A DNA stretch of 64,000 bases from Pseudomonas sp. PSE14 (GCF_029203285.1 NZ_CP115669.1:2294001-2358000), one strand, 5' to 3'; counted from the first letter of the stretch, positions 16,693-26,935 are shown. The notes: generated from the sequence alone by a model not told the origin. Numbers and translations are program-made.

Positions 16693-17553
16693 CTATGCCA
16701 ACCCCAACGCCCCCTCCAGCCACGCGCAGAACTGCCCGGCCTGCGTGGTCCGCTCACTCTGCTGGTGCACCAGCAATGACCAGTTCGGCCCGCGCACGGT
16801 CTGCTCGCACAGCGGCGTCAGCAGGTTGCTCTTCCGCGCATCGCCCGCCAGCAACTGGCTGACCAGCGCGATACCCAGGCCCTGGCTGGCGGCATCCAGC
16901 AGCAAGCCGGGGTCGGAGAAGTTCAGCCCCGCGCTGCGCTGGCCGATGTCGGCGCCGCCCTGCAGTTGCCAATGCGCCCAGTCCATTTCCCGCTCGCCGT
17001 GCAGGGTGGTGCGCGCGGTCTGTGGCTGGTCGAGCAGGCGCGGATGGCAGGCGGGGTAGAGGCGGTCTTCCAGCAGCACGCGGAAGCGACACTCGGCCTG
17101 GGCCGTGAGGTCGTCGCGCACGGCGATGTCGATGGTCTGGGTGGCCATGTCCGGGGTTTCGCTGGTGGTCAGCAGCCACAGGTCGATCTGCGGATGGCGC
17201 GCGTGGAAGTCGCCCAGGCGCGGCACCAGCCAGTGGCGGGCGAAGGCCGGGGTGGTGTTGACCACCAGCTGGTTGGGCTTGCGGTACTGGTCCAGGCGAC
17301 GGATGCCCACGGCCAGTTGTTGCAGCAGCGACTGGGTGGTGCTGAGCAGGTCGAAGCCGGCGTCGGTGAGGGCGACCTTGCGCCCGGAGCGGTAGAACAG
17401 CGGTTGCTCGACGAAGCTTTCCAGGCTGCGGATTTGCTGGCTGATGGCGGATTGGGTGAGGTGCAGTTCCTCCGCCGCCTTGTGGAAGCTGCCCAGCCGG
17501 GCTGCAGCTTCGAAGCCGCGCAGGGTGTTCAGGGGAGGCCAGTGTTTGAGCAT
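16693..17553 (-). CDS. LysR-family regulator, probably of the agmatine operon
   Basis: A 286-residue LysR regulator of the GcvA type. The HTH is at residues 1-60 (LKHWPPLNTLRGFEAAARLG ... LTQSAISQQIRSLE), followed by the effector domain. It is divergent from aguA with a 133-bp gap, so it most likely controls the agmatine genes in response to agmatine or a product. In P. aeruginosa PAO1 the aguBA regulator is instead a TetR protein. The start at 17553 gives the standard LysR N-terminus; an in-frame start at 17586 is possible. Confidence 0.85.
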   Translation of the reverse strand: MLKHWPPLNTLRGFEAAARLGSFHKAAEELHLTQSAISQQIRSLESFVEQPLFYRSGRKVALTDAGFDLLSTTQSLLQQLAVGIRRLDQYRKPNQLVVNTTPAFARHWLVPRLGDFHARHPQIDLWLLTTSETPDMATQTIDIAVRDDLTAQAECRFRVLLEDRLYPACHPRLLDQPQTARTTLHGEREMDWAHWQLQGGADIGQRSAGLNFSDPGLLLDAASQGLGIALVSQLLAGDARKSNLLTPLCEQTVRGPNWSLLVHQQSERTTQAGQFCAWLEGALGLA

Positions 17554-17686
17554 GATCGATAAGTTCTGCTGATCAGATTTACACAAAATCTATCGTTTGT
17601 TGTCGCGTATTCACAGGCCTAGGATGGTTTCAGGCGCCGCTGAACCCTTTTCTTCCGATAAAAATTCCTAACCAAAGGCTTTGTAT

Positions 17687-18738
17687 ATGCATCTCGACGA
17701 TATGCAGAACGGCTGGCGCATGCCTGCCGAATGGGTACCTCACGCGGCGACCTGGATGGCGTTTCCGCATAACCGCCCGCTTTGGGAGGGCGGCTGGCGG
17801 GTGACCCTGGAGCAGGTGCAGGAAGACTTCGCCCGGGTGGCCAATGCCATCGCCCGTTTCGAGCCGGTGAAGCTGGTGGTCGACCCGTCCGCCGTCGCCC
17901 GTGCCGCCGAGCTGTGCGGGCCGAACGTGGAGCTGGTGCCGCTGCCGATCGACGACAGCTGGTGCCGCGATTCCGGGCCGACCTTCGTCTGCCACCCGCA
18001 GCACGGCACGGCCGGGGTGAGCTGGCGCTTCAATGCCTGGGGCGGCAAGTCGGCGCACACCCTGGACGAGGGCCTGGGCCGTCGCGTGCTCAATCACCTG
18101 GGGCTGGACTGCTTCGGCACGCCGCTGGCCAACGAGGGCGGGGCGATCCATGTGGACGGCGAGGGCACGCTGATCACCACCGAGTCGGTGCTGCTCAACC
18201 CCAACCGCAACCCCGGTGTGAGCAAGCGCGAGATGGAGGAAATCTTCGCCCGCCTGCTGGGCGTGACCAAGACCATCTGGCTGCCGGGCGACCCGCAGTA
18301 CGTCACCGGCGACATGACCGACGGCCACGTCGATGGCGTCTGTGCCTTCGCCCGGCCCGGCGTGCTGCTGGTGGATGCTACCCGCGATGCCTCCAGCACC
18401 TACGCCGAGGTGGCGCGCGAGAACCGCCGCGCCCTGGAGCTGGCCACCGATGCCAAAGGCCGTTCCTTCGAGCTGATCGAGCTGTTCGAAGCCAGCGCGG
18501 CGGTGGACCCGGAAGCGGAAGTCTTCTGCGCCTCCTACACCAACTTCTACCTGGCCAATGGCGCGGTGATCATGCCGGCCTACGGCATCGCCGCCGACGA
18601 TGAAGCCGCCGCTACCCTGGCCCGCGCCTTCCCCGGCCGCGAGGTGGTGCCGGTGCGCATCAACCACCTGGCCCACGGCGGCGGTGGGGTGCACTGCATC
18701 ACCCAACAGCAGCCGGCCTGGCCGCTGGAGGGCGTGTG

Positions 18739-18739
<1 letters not shown>
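17687..18739 (+). CDS. aguA: Agmatine deiminase (agmatine iminohydrolase)
   Basis: A 350-residue cytoplasmic enzyme of the guanidino-group-modifying fold that converts agmatine to N-carbamoylputrescine and ammonia. The motifs IDDSWCRDSGPTF, NEGGAIHVDGEG, MTDGHVDGVC and the active-site loop GGGGVHCITQQQPA (nucleophile Cys337) are all present. Slightly shorter than PAO1 AguA (368). The ATG at 17687 has an AAAGG site 8 bases upstream; a TTG two codons earlier is less likely. First gene of a four-gene run with aguB (1-base overlap). Confidence 0.95.
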
Positions 18740-19647
<908 letters not shown>

Positions 19648-19649
19648 CC

Positions 19650-20744
19650 ATGAAATCGATGCTGATCGGCGCGCTGGGCCTGTCCCTGGCCTGCGCCCTG
19701 CAACCCGCGGCGGCGGAGGAAAAGGTCCTGCGCCTGTTCAACTGGGCGGATTACTTCGCCCCCGATACCCTGGCCGGCTTTACCCGGGAAACCGGGATCA
19801 AGGTGATCTACGACGTGATGGACGGCAGCGAGACGCTGGAGGCCAAGATGATGGCCGGGCACAGCGGCTACGACCTGGTCTTCCCCGGCGACACCGTGGC
19901 TGAGCGGCTGATGCGCGCCGGCGCGCTGCAGAAGCTGGACGACAGCAAGCTGGAGCACCTGGGCGACATCGAGCCGGGGCTGCAAAGCCTGCAGACCAAG
20001 TATCCGTACTCGCGGCATGCCGTGGTGCCCTACACCTGGGGCAGCATCGGCCTGACCTTCAACCGCGCCAAGATCGACCAGCGCATGGCCGACGCGCCGG
20101 TGAACAGCCTCGACCTGCTGTTCAAGCCGGAGCTGGCCAAGCGCTTCGCCGACTGCGGCATCTCGCTGATCGACTCGCCGGACGAGGTGCTCGCCGTGGT
20201 GCTCAACTACCTTGGTCGCGATCCGCGCAGCGGCAAGCCCCAGGACCTGGCGGACGCGCTGGCGGTGCTCAACGGTATTCGCCCGTACATCCGCAAGTTC
20301 CAGTCGCAGCCGGTCACCCAGCTGGTCAATGGCGACCTGTGTCTGTCGCTGGGCTACAGCGGCGATGTCATCCAGTCGCAGCGCGCCGCCGACGAGGCCG
20401 GCAAGAAGGAGCGCTTCGAGTACCGCGTGCCGCGCGAGGGCACCTCGGTGTGGATGGACACCATGGCGATCCCCGTCGACGCGCCGCACCCGGAGTACGC
20501 CTACGCACTGATCAACTACCTGATGCGCCCGCAGGTGATGGCGGCAATCAGCAACGCCACCGGCTACCCGACGTCCAACGCCAAGGCGCGGCCGATGGTT
20601 GACGCCAGCATGCGCAACAATCCGGACATCTATCTTGATGAGAAGGCCTATGCGCGGCTGTTCCCCGGCAAGGACATCCCGCAGCGCGACATGCGTGCGC
20701 GGATGCGTACCTGGACAAGCTTCAAGACCGGCACCGGCAGCTAA
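19650..20744 (+). CDS. Polyamine ABC transporter substrate-binding protein (PotF/SpuD type)
   Basis: A 364-residue periplasmic protein with a signal peptide (GALGLSLACALQPAAAEE) followed by the PotD/PotF fold (LRLFNWADYFAPDTLAGFTR, YDVMDGSETLEAKMMAGHSG, VPYTWGSIGL). Trp, Tyr and acidic residues typical of the polyamine pocket are visible. Homologues bind putrescine, spermidine or agmatine. No permease or ATPase is adjacent. Two bases after aguB and 9 before the exported deiminase, it should deliver the operon's guanidino or polyamine substrate. Confidence 0.92.
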   Translation: MKSMLIGALGLSLACALQPAAAEEKVLRLFNWADYFAPDTLAGFTRETGIKVIYDVMDGSETLEAKMMAGHSGYDLVFPGDTVAERLMRAGALQKLDDSKLEHLGDIEPGLQSLQTKYPYSRHAVVPYTWGSIGLTFNRAKIDQRMADAPVNSLDLLFKPELAKRFADCGISLIDSPDEVLAVVLNYLGRDPRSGKPQDLADALAVLNGIRPYIRKFQSQPVTQLVNGDLCLSLGYSGDVIQSQRAADEAGKKERFEYRVPREGTSVWMDTMAIPVDAPHPEYAYALINYLMRPQVMAAISNATGYPTSNAKARPMVDASMRNNPDIYLDEKAYARLFPGKDIPQRDMRARMRTWTSFKTGTGS

Positions 20745-20753
20745 GGAGAGAAC

Positions 20754-21854
20754 ATGTTGACTCGCAGGAACCTGCTTGGCGCCGGCATGACGCTGGCAAC
20801 GGGGCTCGGCTTGGGGCTGGGGCGCGTCGCCCTGGCCACGGAGCGCTGGTACATGCCCGACGAGCACCGCAAGCAGGAGCGGGTGTTCGTTGCCTACGCC
20901 GCGAGTGCCGATGTCTGGGAGGACTTCGCACCCGCGGTGAACGCCACGGTGGCGCGGCTGGCCCGCGCCATTGCCGAGTTCCAGCCGGTGACGGTGCTGT
21001 GCCGGCCGGCGCAGCTGGCCGAGGCGAAGCGCGCGTGCGCGGCGGAGGGCGTCGATTTCATGGCCATGCCGCTGGATGACATCTGGGTTCGTGACTACGG
21101 CGGCTGCTACCTGGTGAACGACGCCGGTGGGCTGGCCCTGGCCGACTTCAACTTCAACGGCTGGGGCGGCAAGCAGCACGCCCAGCGCGACGGCGAAGTG
21201 GCGGCGACCCTGGCCGAGGAGCTGGAAGCGCGGCATATCGTCAGCGCGCTGTGTGGCGAGGGCGGCGGCATCGAGGTGGACGGCCATGGCACGGCCATCC
21301 TCACCGAGAGCTGCTGGGTCAACGACAACCGCAATCCCGGCTGGACGCGTCCGCGCATCGAGGCGGAGCTGAAGCAACGCCTGGGGCTGCGCAAGATCAT
21401 CTGGCTGCCGGGCATCCGCGGCAAGGACATCACCGACGCCCACGTGGACTTCTATGCGCGCTTCGTCGAGCCGGGCGTGGTGGTGGTCAACCTGGACAAC
21501 GACCCGCAGTCCTACGACTACGCGGTGACCCGTCGCCACCTGGACATTCTCAAGGGCGCCACCGACGCCGATGGCCGGCCGCTGAAGCTGCACAGCCTGC
21601 CGCCGCCGACCAGGCCCAAGCCCAGTCAGTACAACCGCGACAACCCGGACTTCGCCGCCGGTTACATCAACTACCTGCCGGTGAACGGCGGGGTGATCGC
21701 GCCGAAGTTCGGCGATGCGGCGGCGGATGAGCATTGTCATGCGCTGCTCGGCGAGCTGTACCCGGATCGCGAGATCGTACAACTGGATATCGACCCTATC
21801 GCCGCTGGTGGGGGTGGCATCCATTGTGTGACGTCGCATTTGCCGGCGGTGTAG
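20754..21854 (+). CDS. Tat-exported agmatine deiminase paralogue
   Basis: A 366-residue protein of the agmatine deiminase family. The N-terminus is a twin-arginine signal (LTRRNLLGAGMTLATGLGLG), so it should be folded in the cytoplasm and exported to the periplasm. Catalytic motifs are complete: LDDIWVRDYGG, GEGGGIEVDGHGTAI, DITDAHVDFYARF and GGGGIHCVTSHLP with Cys358. It is a diverged paralogue of the first gene of the operon, and seems to handle an external guanidino compound before uptake (inference). An AAGGAG site precedes the ATG. Confidence 0.9.
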   Translation: MLTRRNLLGAGMTLATGLGLGLGRVALATERWYMPDEHRKQERVFVAYAASADVWEDFAPAVNATVARLARAIAEFQPVTVLCRPAQLAEAKRACAAEGVDFMAMPLDDIWVRDYGGCYLVNDAGGLALADFNFNGWGGKQHAQRDGEVAATLAEELEARHIVSALCGEGGGIEVDGHGTAILTESCWVNDNRNPGWTRPRIEAELKQRLGLRKIIWLPGIRGKDITDAHVDFYARFVEPGVVVVNLDNDPQSYDYAVTRRHLDILKGATDADGRPLKLHSLPPPTRPKPSQYNRDNPDFAAGYINYLPVNGGVIAPKFGDAAADEHCHALLGELYPDREIVQLDIDPIAAGGGGIHCVTSHLPAV

Positions 21855-21902
21855 TGCCTGTTCGCGGGCTTGCTCCTATGAAGTGCGCATTGACCTGGAC
21901 CT

Positions 21903-21980
21903 GTAGGAGCGAGCTTGCTCGCGAACCTGTTCCTGCGCCGGCCTTGCCGGCGGATCGCGGACAAGGTCCGCTCCTGCGAG
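21903..21980. repeat. REPIN-like REP pair
   Basis: REP unit GTAGGAGCGAGCTTGCTCGC followed about 30 bases on by the partner GCGGACAAGGTCCGCTCCTG. It lies after the agmatine operon, in a 412-bp gap that also holds copy 2 of the 163-bp element. No gene is present in the gap. Confidence 0.85.
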
Positions 21981-22025
21981 GGCCGCCCCGCGCTCCGCTT
22001 CAATGACTGGCCCAGGTGCTTGGAA

Positions 22026-22189
22026 CGTAGGGCGTATAACGTTCGACGTTATACGCCGTTTGACCTGGGTTTCCGGTTGCACGAACTTCAATCGGGACAT
22101 CTTGTATCGAGCGCTTCGAGCTCAACCAATGTGCCAACTGAGGAGCCTGGTGAATCGGAGTACAACCGCGAACGGTTGTACGCCCTACG
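22026..22189 (+). repeat. 164-bp paired-palindrome element, copy 2
   Basis: Begins CGTAGGGCGTATAACGTTCG and ends with CGGTTGTACGCCCTACG, with both terminal palindromes intact. It shares GCCGTTTGACC, GGTTTCCGG, ACGAACTTC-like and GCTTCGAGCTC blocks with the other copies; the rest of the interior has drifted. Orientation is the same as copy 3 and opposite to copy 1. Confidence 0.8.
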
Positions 22190-22266
22190 AATACGCCGAC
22201 AGTCGCTCCTACGAAGAGCACGCCGGCGTGAAGCTGTAGGCGCGATCTCCATTCAGCGCCCCGGCT

Positions 22267-23025
22267 CTAGCCGAACGCTGCTTCTACCAGTGCCGGCAGG
22301 ACGACACCCGCCGCGCTGGCGAGGGCGAAGTCGCGTTCGCCGTGCGATGGCCCTGGCGTGGGGTTGATGTGCAGCACGGTGGCGCCGGCGCGCCAGGCGG
22401 CCTGCGGGATTTCCGCCGCCGGGTAGACCACGCCGGAGGTGCCCACCGAGATCAGCAGGTCGCAACTCTCCGCGGCTTCGAACGCGTGGTTCATGGCATT
22501 CATCGGCAGGCTTTCGCCGAACCACACCACGCCAGGGCGCAGCGGCCCACCGCAATGGACACAGGCCGGCGGAGTGACGTGGCGGCCGGCCTCTGGCTCG
22601 TCGGGGACCGGCAGCGGCGCTTCCGGTTCGCGCTGGCAGGTGAAGCAGCGCGGGCGTTCGAGCTGGCCATGGAGGTGGATGACCGATGGGCTGCCGGCGC
22701 GCTCGTGGAGGTCGTCGACGTTCTGGGTCACCAGGGTCAGTTGCGGCACCTTGCCGGCCAGCGCGGCGATGGCCAGGTGCGCGGGATTGGGTTGCGCGCG
22801 ATGCACGAGGCTGCGGCGCCACTGGTACCAGCCCCAGACCAGCGCCGGGTCGGCGCAGAAGGCTTCGGCGGTGGCCAGCCGGGAGGCTTCGAAGCGTGCC
22901 CAGAGACCGGTCAGCGCATCGCGGAAGGTGGGGATGCCGCTTTCGGCGGAAACCCCGGCGCCCGTGAAGACCACCACATGGCGGGCGTTGCGCAGGGCGT
23001 CGAGCAGGGCGGGGGCGAAGGTCAT
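22267..23025 (-). CDS. cobB: NAD-dependent protein deacylase (sirtuin)
   Basis: A 252-residue Sir2-family enzyme that removes acyl groups from lysines using NAD+. NAD-binding motifs are TGAGVSAESGIPTFRD (21-36) and TQNVDDLHERAG; the catalytic His119 is in HLHGQ; the zinc site is Cys127, Cys130, Cys155 and Cys158. Tyr67 and Arg70 (YQWR) form the Y-x-x-R pair typical of class III sirtuins, predicting desuccinylase/demalonylase activity. The ATG overlaps the stop of the upstream diguanylate cyclase (ATGA), so the two are co-translated. Confidence 0.93.
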   Translation of the reverse strand: MTFAPALLDALRNARHVVVFTGAGVSAESGIPTFRDALTGLWARFEASRLATAEAFCADPALVWGWYQWRRSLVHRAQPNPAHLAIAALAGKVPQLTLVTQNVDDLHERAGSPSVIHLHGQLERPRCFTCQREPEAPLPVPDEPEAGRHVTPPACVHCGGPLRPGVVWFGESLPMNAMNHAFEAAESCDLLISVGTSGVVYPAAEIPQAAWRAGATVLHINPTPGPSHGERDFALASAAGVVLPALVEAAFG

Positions 23026-24545
23026 TGCGCTGCTCCGGGGAGGTCGGGTGCGCAATCCAGGCGGTTGCGGCCAGCGGCCTTGGCCCGGTACAGGGCCTGG
23101 TCGGCCGCGCTGATCAGGTCGGCGACGGAGGCGTCCGAGCCGGCGGGCAGGGCGGCGATGCCGATGCTGGCGGTCACCCGGCCGAGCGGGCTGCCAACGT
23201 GGGTCAGGTTGCTCTGCCAGAGGTTTTGCAGGATCTGTTCGGCCACCGCCTGCGCTCCGGCGCTGTCGGTGTTGGGCAGAATCACCGCGAGCTCTTCGCC
23301 GCCGTAGCGCGCCGTCAGGTCGCCGGGGCGCCTTACGTTATCGGCCAGCAGTTGGCCGACGCTGCGCAGACAGTCGTCGCCGGCGGGGTGGCCGTAGGTG
23401 TCGTTGAAGCGCTTGAAGTAGTCGACGTCGATCAGCAGCAGGGCCAGCGGGGTCCGCTCGCGCTGGGCACGGCGCAGTTCGGCGGCGAGGCGGTCGTCGA
23501 AGCTGCGGCGGTTCTGCAGGCCGGTGAGCGGGTCGCGGGAGGCCAGCACTTCGAGCTGGCGGTTGGCCTTGAGCAGTTCTTCGCGGGCGGCCACCAGCAG
23601 GGCTTCGGTGCCGATGCGGCGCTTGATCGCGAGGATCATCAGGCAGCCGATGATCACGATCACCAACAGCAGGCCGAAGGCGATGCCTACCGTGCGCAGG
23701 GCATCGGCGCGCCAGGAGGCCAGGGCTTCGTCCTTGCCCAGGGCGACGGTGGTCACCAGGGGGTAGCGCTCGTTCTTGCGGAAGGCGTAGATGCGTTCGA
23801 TGCCGTCCAGCGAGGAGTTGAAGGAGGCGGTGCCGACCTGGGCGTGGTCCAGGTAGCCGCTGAAGATCGGCGAGTGCGACAGCACACGGCCCATGTCGCC
23901 CTGGCGGAACGGGTAGCGCACCAGTACCTGGCCGTTGACGGTGGTGACGCCGATGGCGCCGTGGCGGCCGATGTCGATCTTGCCGAACAGCTGGAGGAAG
24001 TTCTCCACGCCAAGGGTGACGGAGATGACGCCGGCGAAGCTGCCGTCTGGATGGTTGTAGCGGCGGCTGACGGTGATCACCCACTTGCCGGTGGAGCGGC
24101 TGCGGATCGGTTCGCCGATGTAGGCGTCGGTCGAAGGGTTGTCGCGATGGTGAATGAAGAAGGAGCGGTCGGAGCTGGTGGCGTCGGGCGGAATTTGACC
24201 ATTGGAGGTCATCAGCCAGTGGCCGTGGGCGTCGTAGACGACGATGCTGTCGAGTTGGCTGAGCAGGGATTGCTGGTGCTGCGCCAATAGGCGCAGGCGC
24301 TCCAGTTGCGCGGGGCCGGTGCCGTCGGCTTCCAGGCGCTCGGCGACGCCCAGGAGCAGCATGGAGCTCTGGGTGATGATGCCTTCGACGTAGGTGTCCA
24401 GCGCCTGGGTCAGGTTCAGGTTGTGGGTGTAGGCCTTGGCGAGGGTGCGCTCGCGGGCGGCCCACAGCTCCCAGGCGGTGGCCGCCGCCACGGTCAGGCT
24501 GATGATCGACAGCAGAAGTACGGCAAGGCGGATGTCGCGCTTCAC
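23022..24545 (-). CDS. Membrane diguanylate cyclase with periplasmic Cache sensor
   Basis: A 507-residue protein. It has TM1 (residues 8-28, AVLLLSIISLTVAAATAW), a periplasmic dCache-type sensor (about 35-275, with DGSFAGVISVTLGVENF), TM2 (about 285-308) and a GGDEF domain. The signature is GGEEL (415-419), active in many enzymes, and an inhibitory I-site RPGD sits exactly 5 residues before it (406-409), so product feedback is expected. It makes c-di-GMP in response to an external ligand, often an amino acid or organic acid in this sensor family. Coupled to cobB. Confidence 0.92.
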   Translation of the reverse strand: MKRDIRLAVLLLSIISLTVAAATAWELWAARERTLAKAYTHNLNLTQALDTYVEGIITQSSMLLLGVAERLEADGTGPAQLERLRLLAQHQQSLLSQLDSIVVYDAHGHWLMTSNGQIPPDATSSDRSFFIHHRDNPSTDAYIGEPIRSRSTGKWVITVSRRYNHPDGSFAGVISVTLGVENFLQLFGKIDIGRHGAIGVTTVNGQVLVRYPFRQGDMGRVLSHSPIFSGYLDHAQVGTASFNSSLDGIERIYAFRKNERYPLVTTVALGKDEALASWRADALRTVGIAFGLLLVIVIIGCLMILAIKRRIGTEALLVAAREELLKANRQLEVLASRDPLTGLQNRRSFDDRLAAELRRAQRERTPLALLLIDVDYFKRFNDTYGHPAGDDCLRSVGQLLADNVRRPGDLTARYGGEELAVILPNTDSAGAQAVAEQILQNLWQSNLTHVGSPLGRVTASIGIAALPAGSDASVADLISAADQALYRAKAAGRNRLDCAPDLPGAAQ

Positions 24546-24657
24546 ACGGGCCTCGTTGAGTTGGTATGGGGGCGTCCGCCACCCGGCGCTGGGTGCAGGG
24601 TCCGCCTGCCAGCTGATCGAGGGACGCCGGCCGGGTTCGTCGGGTTGGTTGCCTTCG

Positions 24658-25851
24658 TCAGTCCGTCGGCGGACTACCGAGTTGCACGCGGTTGCGTCCG
24701 TCCTGCTTGGCGCAGTAAAGACGCTGGTCGCATCGCGCGAGCAGGTCGAGCGGTTGGTTCAGGCCCTCCTCATTGGCCATCGCTGCCCCGAGGCTGATGG
24801 TCAGGTGCCGCAGGGCGTCGGGTCGGTGAAGGTGTTCGATGTTCAGGCTGGCCACCTGCTCGCGCAGGCGTTCGGCTACGCGGCGCAGGTCGTCGACGCT
24901 GCCGGTTTCGAGCAGTACGACAAACTCCTCACCGCCATAACGATAGACCCTGGCACGCCCCCCGCGCAGGCTGCCGACCAGGGATTCGGCCACGCGACAC
25001 AGGCAGCGGTCGCCGGTCTGGTGGCCGAAATGGTCGTTGTAGGGCTTGAAGTAGTCAATATCCACCAGCAACAGGGCGAAGGGGCGGCCGTGGGCGTGCA
25101 TGCCCTCCCAGCTGGCCTTGAGCTGGGCGTCCAGGGCGCGGCGGTTGCCGACACCGGTCAGTGCGTCGGTGCTGGCCAGTTCCTGCAGGCGCAGGTTGAG
25201 CGAGGCCAGTTCGGAGCGTTGGCGGCGTTCTTCCTGGTCGGCGAGGAAGGCCTGTCGCACGCCCCGGATATTGGTCCAGCTGATGAACAGGCTGAACAGC
25301 GCCACCGGCAGGTAGACCAGGGTGAAGGTCAGCACAGGCTTGGCAGCGCCGTCGTGGATCAGCCAGACGTTGTAGAGGATGATCGCCGAGATGATTGCGG
25401 AGACCAGCGCAATGCCCTTGAACGAATAGCGCACCCCCAGGTTGCCGAGCAGGATGAAGACCACCGAGGCATAGAGGAAGAAGGGGACGTCGGGCGAGGC
25501 GCTGCGCTTGAGGAGCTCGAACCAGGCGACGGTGGAAATGATGTCGTGCACCGGCATCAGCAGGTCCATCGCCAGCACGCTGCGGCTGAAGCGGAACACC
25601 AGGAAGATGTTGAGCAGGCCGATCAGGCTCAGGCCGGCGCGCAGCAGCAGCGATTCCTTTGCCATGTCCGGGATCAGCAGGGCATCGGCCAGCACGTAGG
25701 AATCGTAGGCCGCCATGGCAATTAAGTTGATCGCCAGCAGGAAGCGCCGGTAATGCCGGACCACATAGGCCTTGTAGGCGACACGCAGGCTGGGCGGCAT
25801 CTTGCCCTGGGACTGCCGGGAAGGCTCGGCGGGAAACTCGGGTACGGTCAT
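24658..25851 (-). CDS. Membrane diguanylate cyclase with multi-pass N-terminal sensor
   Basis: A 397-residue protein with about six transmembrane helices in the first 205 residues (an uncharacterised MASE-like sensor), a short helical linker (ADQEERRQRSELASLNLRL), and a GGDEF domain with GGEEF at 306-310. The position where an I-site RxxD should lie reads GGRARVYRY, with no Asp, so feedback inhibition appears lost, unlike the neighbouring cyclase. A 112-bp gap separates the two. The sensed signal is unknown. Confidence 0.9.
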   Translation of the reverse strand: MTVPEFPAEPSRQSQGKMPPSLRVAYKAYVVRHYRRFLLAINLIAMAAYDSYVLADALLIPDMAKESLLLRAGLSLIGLLNIFLVFRFSRSVLAMDLLMPVHDIISTVAWFELLKRSASPDVPFFLYASVVFILLGNLGVRYSFKGIALVSAIISAIILYNVWLIHDGAAKPVLTFTLVYLPVALFSLFISWTNIRGVRQAFLADQEERRQRSELASLNLRLQELASTDALTGVGNRRALDAQLKASWEGMHAHGRPFALLLVDIDYFKPYNDHFGHQTGDRCLCRVAESLVGSLRGGRARVYRYGGEEFVVLLETGSVDDLRRVAERLREQVASLNIEHLHRPDALRHLTISLGAAMANEEGLNQPLDLLARCDQRLYCAKQDGRNRVQLGSPPTD

Positions 25852-26052
25852 CGGGGGAGCCTGTGTCTGCCGTCCTGGGCGAATGCTGGCTAATGGCTAG
25901 AGTAGGGGGCGGCACGACTGCCGTCCAGCGCATCCGCGCAGGGAAGGGCGGTGGTGCGGATGAATTGGATCTGTTATCTGGCTTGTTAATGGATCTTTAT
26001 GGGGTGCCAATGCAGCGGCATGATGGCGGCATTCCCTGATTTCGAGGCGATC

Positions 26053-26673
26053 ATGTACGTACCCGCGCACTTTGAGGAAAACCGACCTGACGAGCTGCAT
26101 CGGCTGATCCGCGAGCATCCTTTGGGCATTCTGGTGACCGGCCATGCCGGCGTGCTGGACGCCAATCACCTGCCTTTCGAGCTGGAACTGGCGGGTGATA
26201 CGCCGCTGCTGCGGGCCCACGTCGCGCGCAACAACCCGGTATGGCGGGAGGCTGATGGCGACGAGGTGCTGGTGATCTTCCGGGGCGACCACGCCTACGT
26301 CTCGCCCAACTGGTACCCGAGCAAGCACGAGGAGCACCGCCAGGTGCCGACCTGGAACTACCAGGTGGTGCATGTGCGCGGCCGGCTGAAGGTGATGGAC
26401 GAGGAGCGCTTCGTGCGCGGCGTGGTCGGGCGCCTGACCCGCACCCATGAGGCGGGCGAGGAGCGGCCGTGGAAGATGAGCGACTCCACGCCGGAATTCA
26501 TCAGCGGGATGCTGGCGAACATCGTCGGCATCGAGGTGGAGATCAGCGAGATCGTCGGCAAGTCCAAGCTCAGCCAGAACAAGGAGGATCGGGACCGGCT
26601 GGGGGCGGCTGGGGAGTTGGAGCAGCGCGGCGTTGGCGAGCTGGCCGGGGCGATGAGGGCGGCGAAGGAGTAG
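26053..26673 (+). CDS. FMN-binding split-barrel protein, PaiB family
   Basis: A 206-residue PaiB-type protein. The N-terminus MYVPAHFEENRPDELHRLI and the stretches HVARNNPVW, VIFRGDHAYVSPNWY and VPTWNYQVVHV are family hallmarks. In Bacillus PaiB is linked to negative regulation of sporulation and protease genes; in proteobacteria its role is unclear and it may be an FMN-dependent enzyme. The ATG at 26053 follows a GAGG site. It is divergent from the diguanylate cyclase and not in an operon. Confidence 0.9.
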   Translation: MYVPAHFEENRPDELHRLIREHPLGILVTGHAGVLDANHLPFELELAGDTPLLRAHVARNNPVWREADGDEVLVIFRGDHAYVSPNWYPSKHEEHRQVPTWNYQVVHVRGRLKVMDEERFVRGVVGRLTRTHEAGEERPWKMSDSTPEFISGMLANIVGIEVEISEIVGKSKLSQNKEDRDRLGAAGELEQRGVGELAGAMRAAKE

Positions 26674-26708
26674 CGTTGCCTGTTTTTGTGGCCGGCCTGG
26701 CGGTCGGA

Positions 26709-26732
26709 TCGCGGATAAGATCCGCTCCTACG
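26709..26732. repeat. Single REP unit
   Basis: Unit GATCGCGGATAAGATCCGCT followed by CCTACGAG, the second REP type of this genome. It opens a 460-bp gap without genes that is otherwise filled by two composite elements (26756-26920 and 26936-27098). Confidence 0.8.
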
Positions 26733-26755
26733 AGATGCATCTGCGCTCGGGTTGG

Positions 26756-26920
26756 CCCTCACCCTAACCCTCTCCCAGGGGGAGAGGGGACCGTCGGTGC
26801 AGGATGAAACTACTCTGTCAGCCGGCACGATCTGGCCCCCTCTCCCTGAGGGAGAGGGCTGGGGTGAGGGGGAAAGCCCTGGCACAGATTCAGCCGGGAC
26901 AGGACAGTTGCTCCTACGAG
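26756..26920 (+). repeat. CCCTCACCC-type paired-palindrome element
   Basis: Left palindrome CCCTAACCCTCTCCC/GGGGAGAGGGG, middle block GTCGGTGCAGGATGAAAC and GTCAGCCGGCACG, right palindrome CCCTCTCCCTGAGGGAGAGG, then GGGTGAGGGGG and an end GACAGTTGCTCCTACGAG. The same order of blocks recurs at 60873-61039, with a looser relative at 55834-55998. The terminal CCCTCACCC and GGGTGAGGG are inverted repeats. Confidence 0.75.
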
Positions 26921-26935
26921 AGCCTGACCGGGGAC

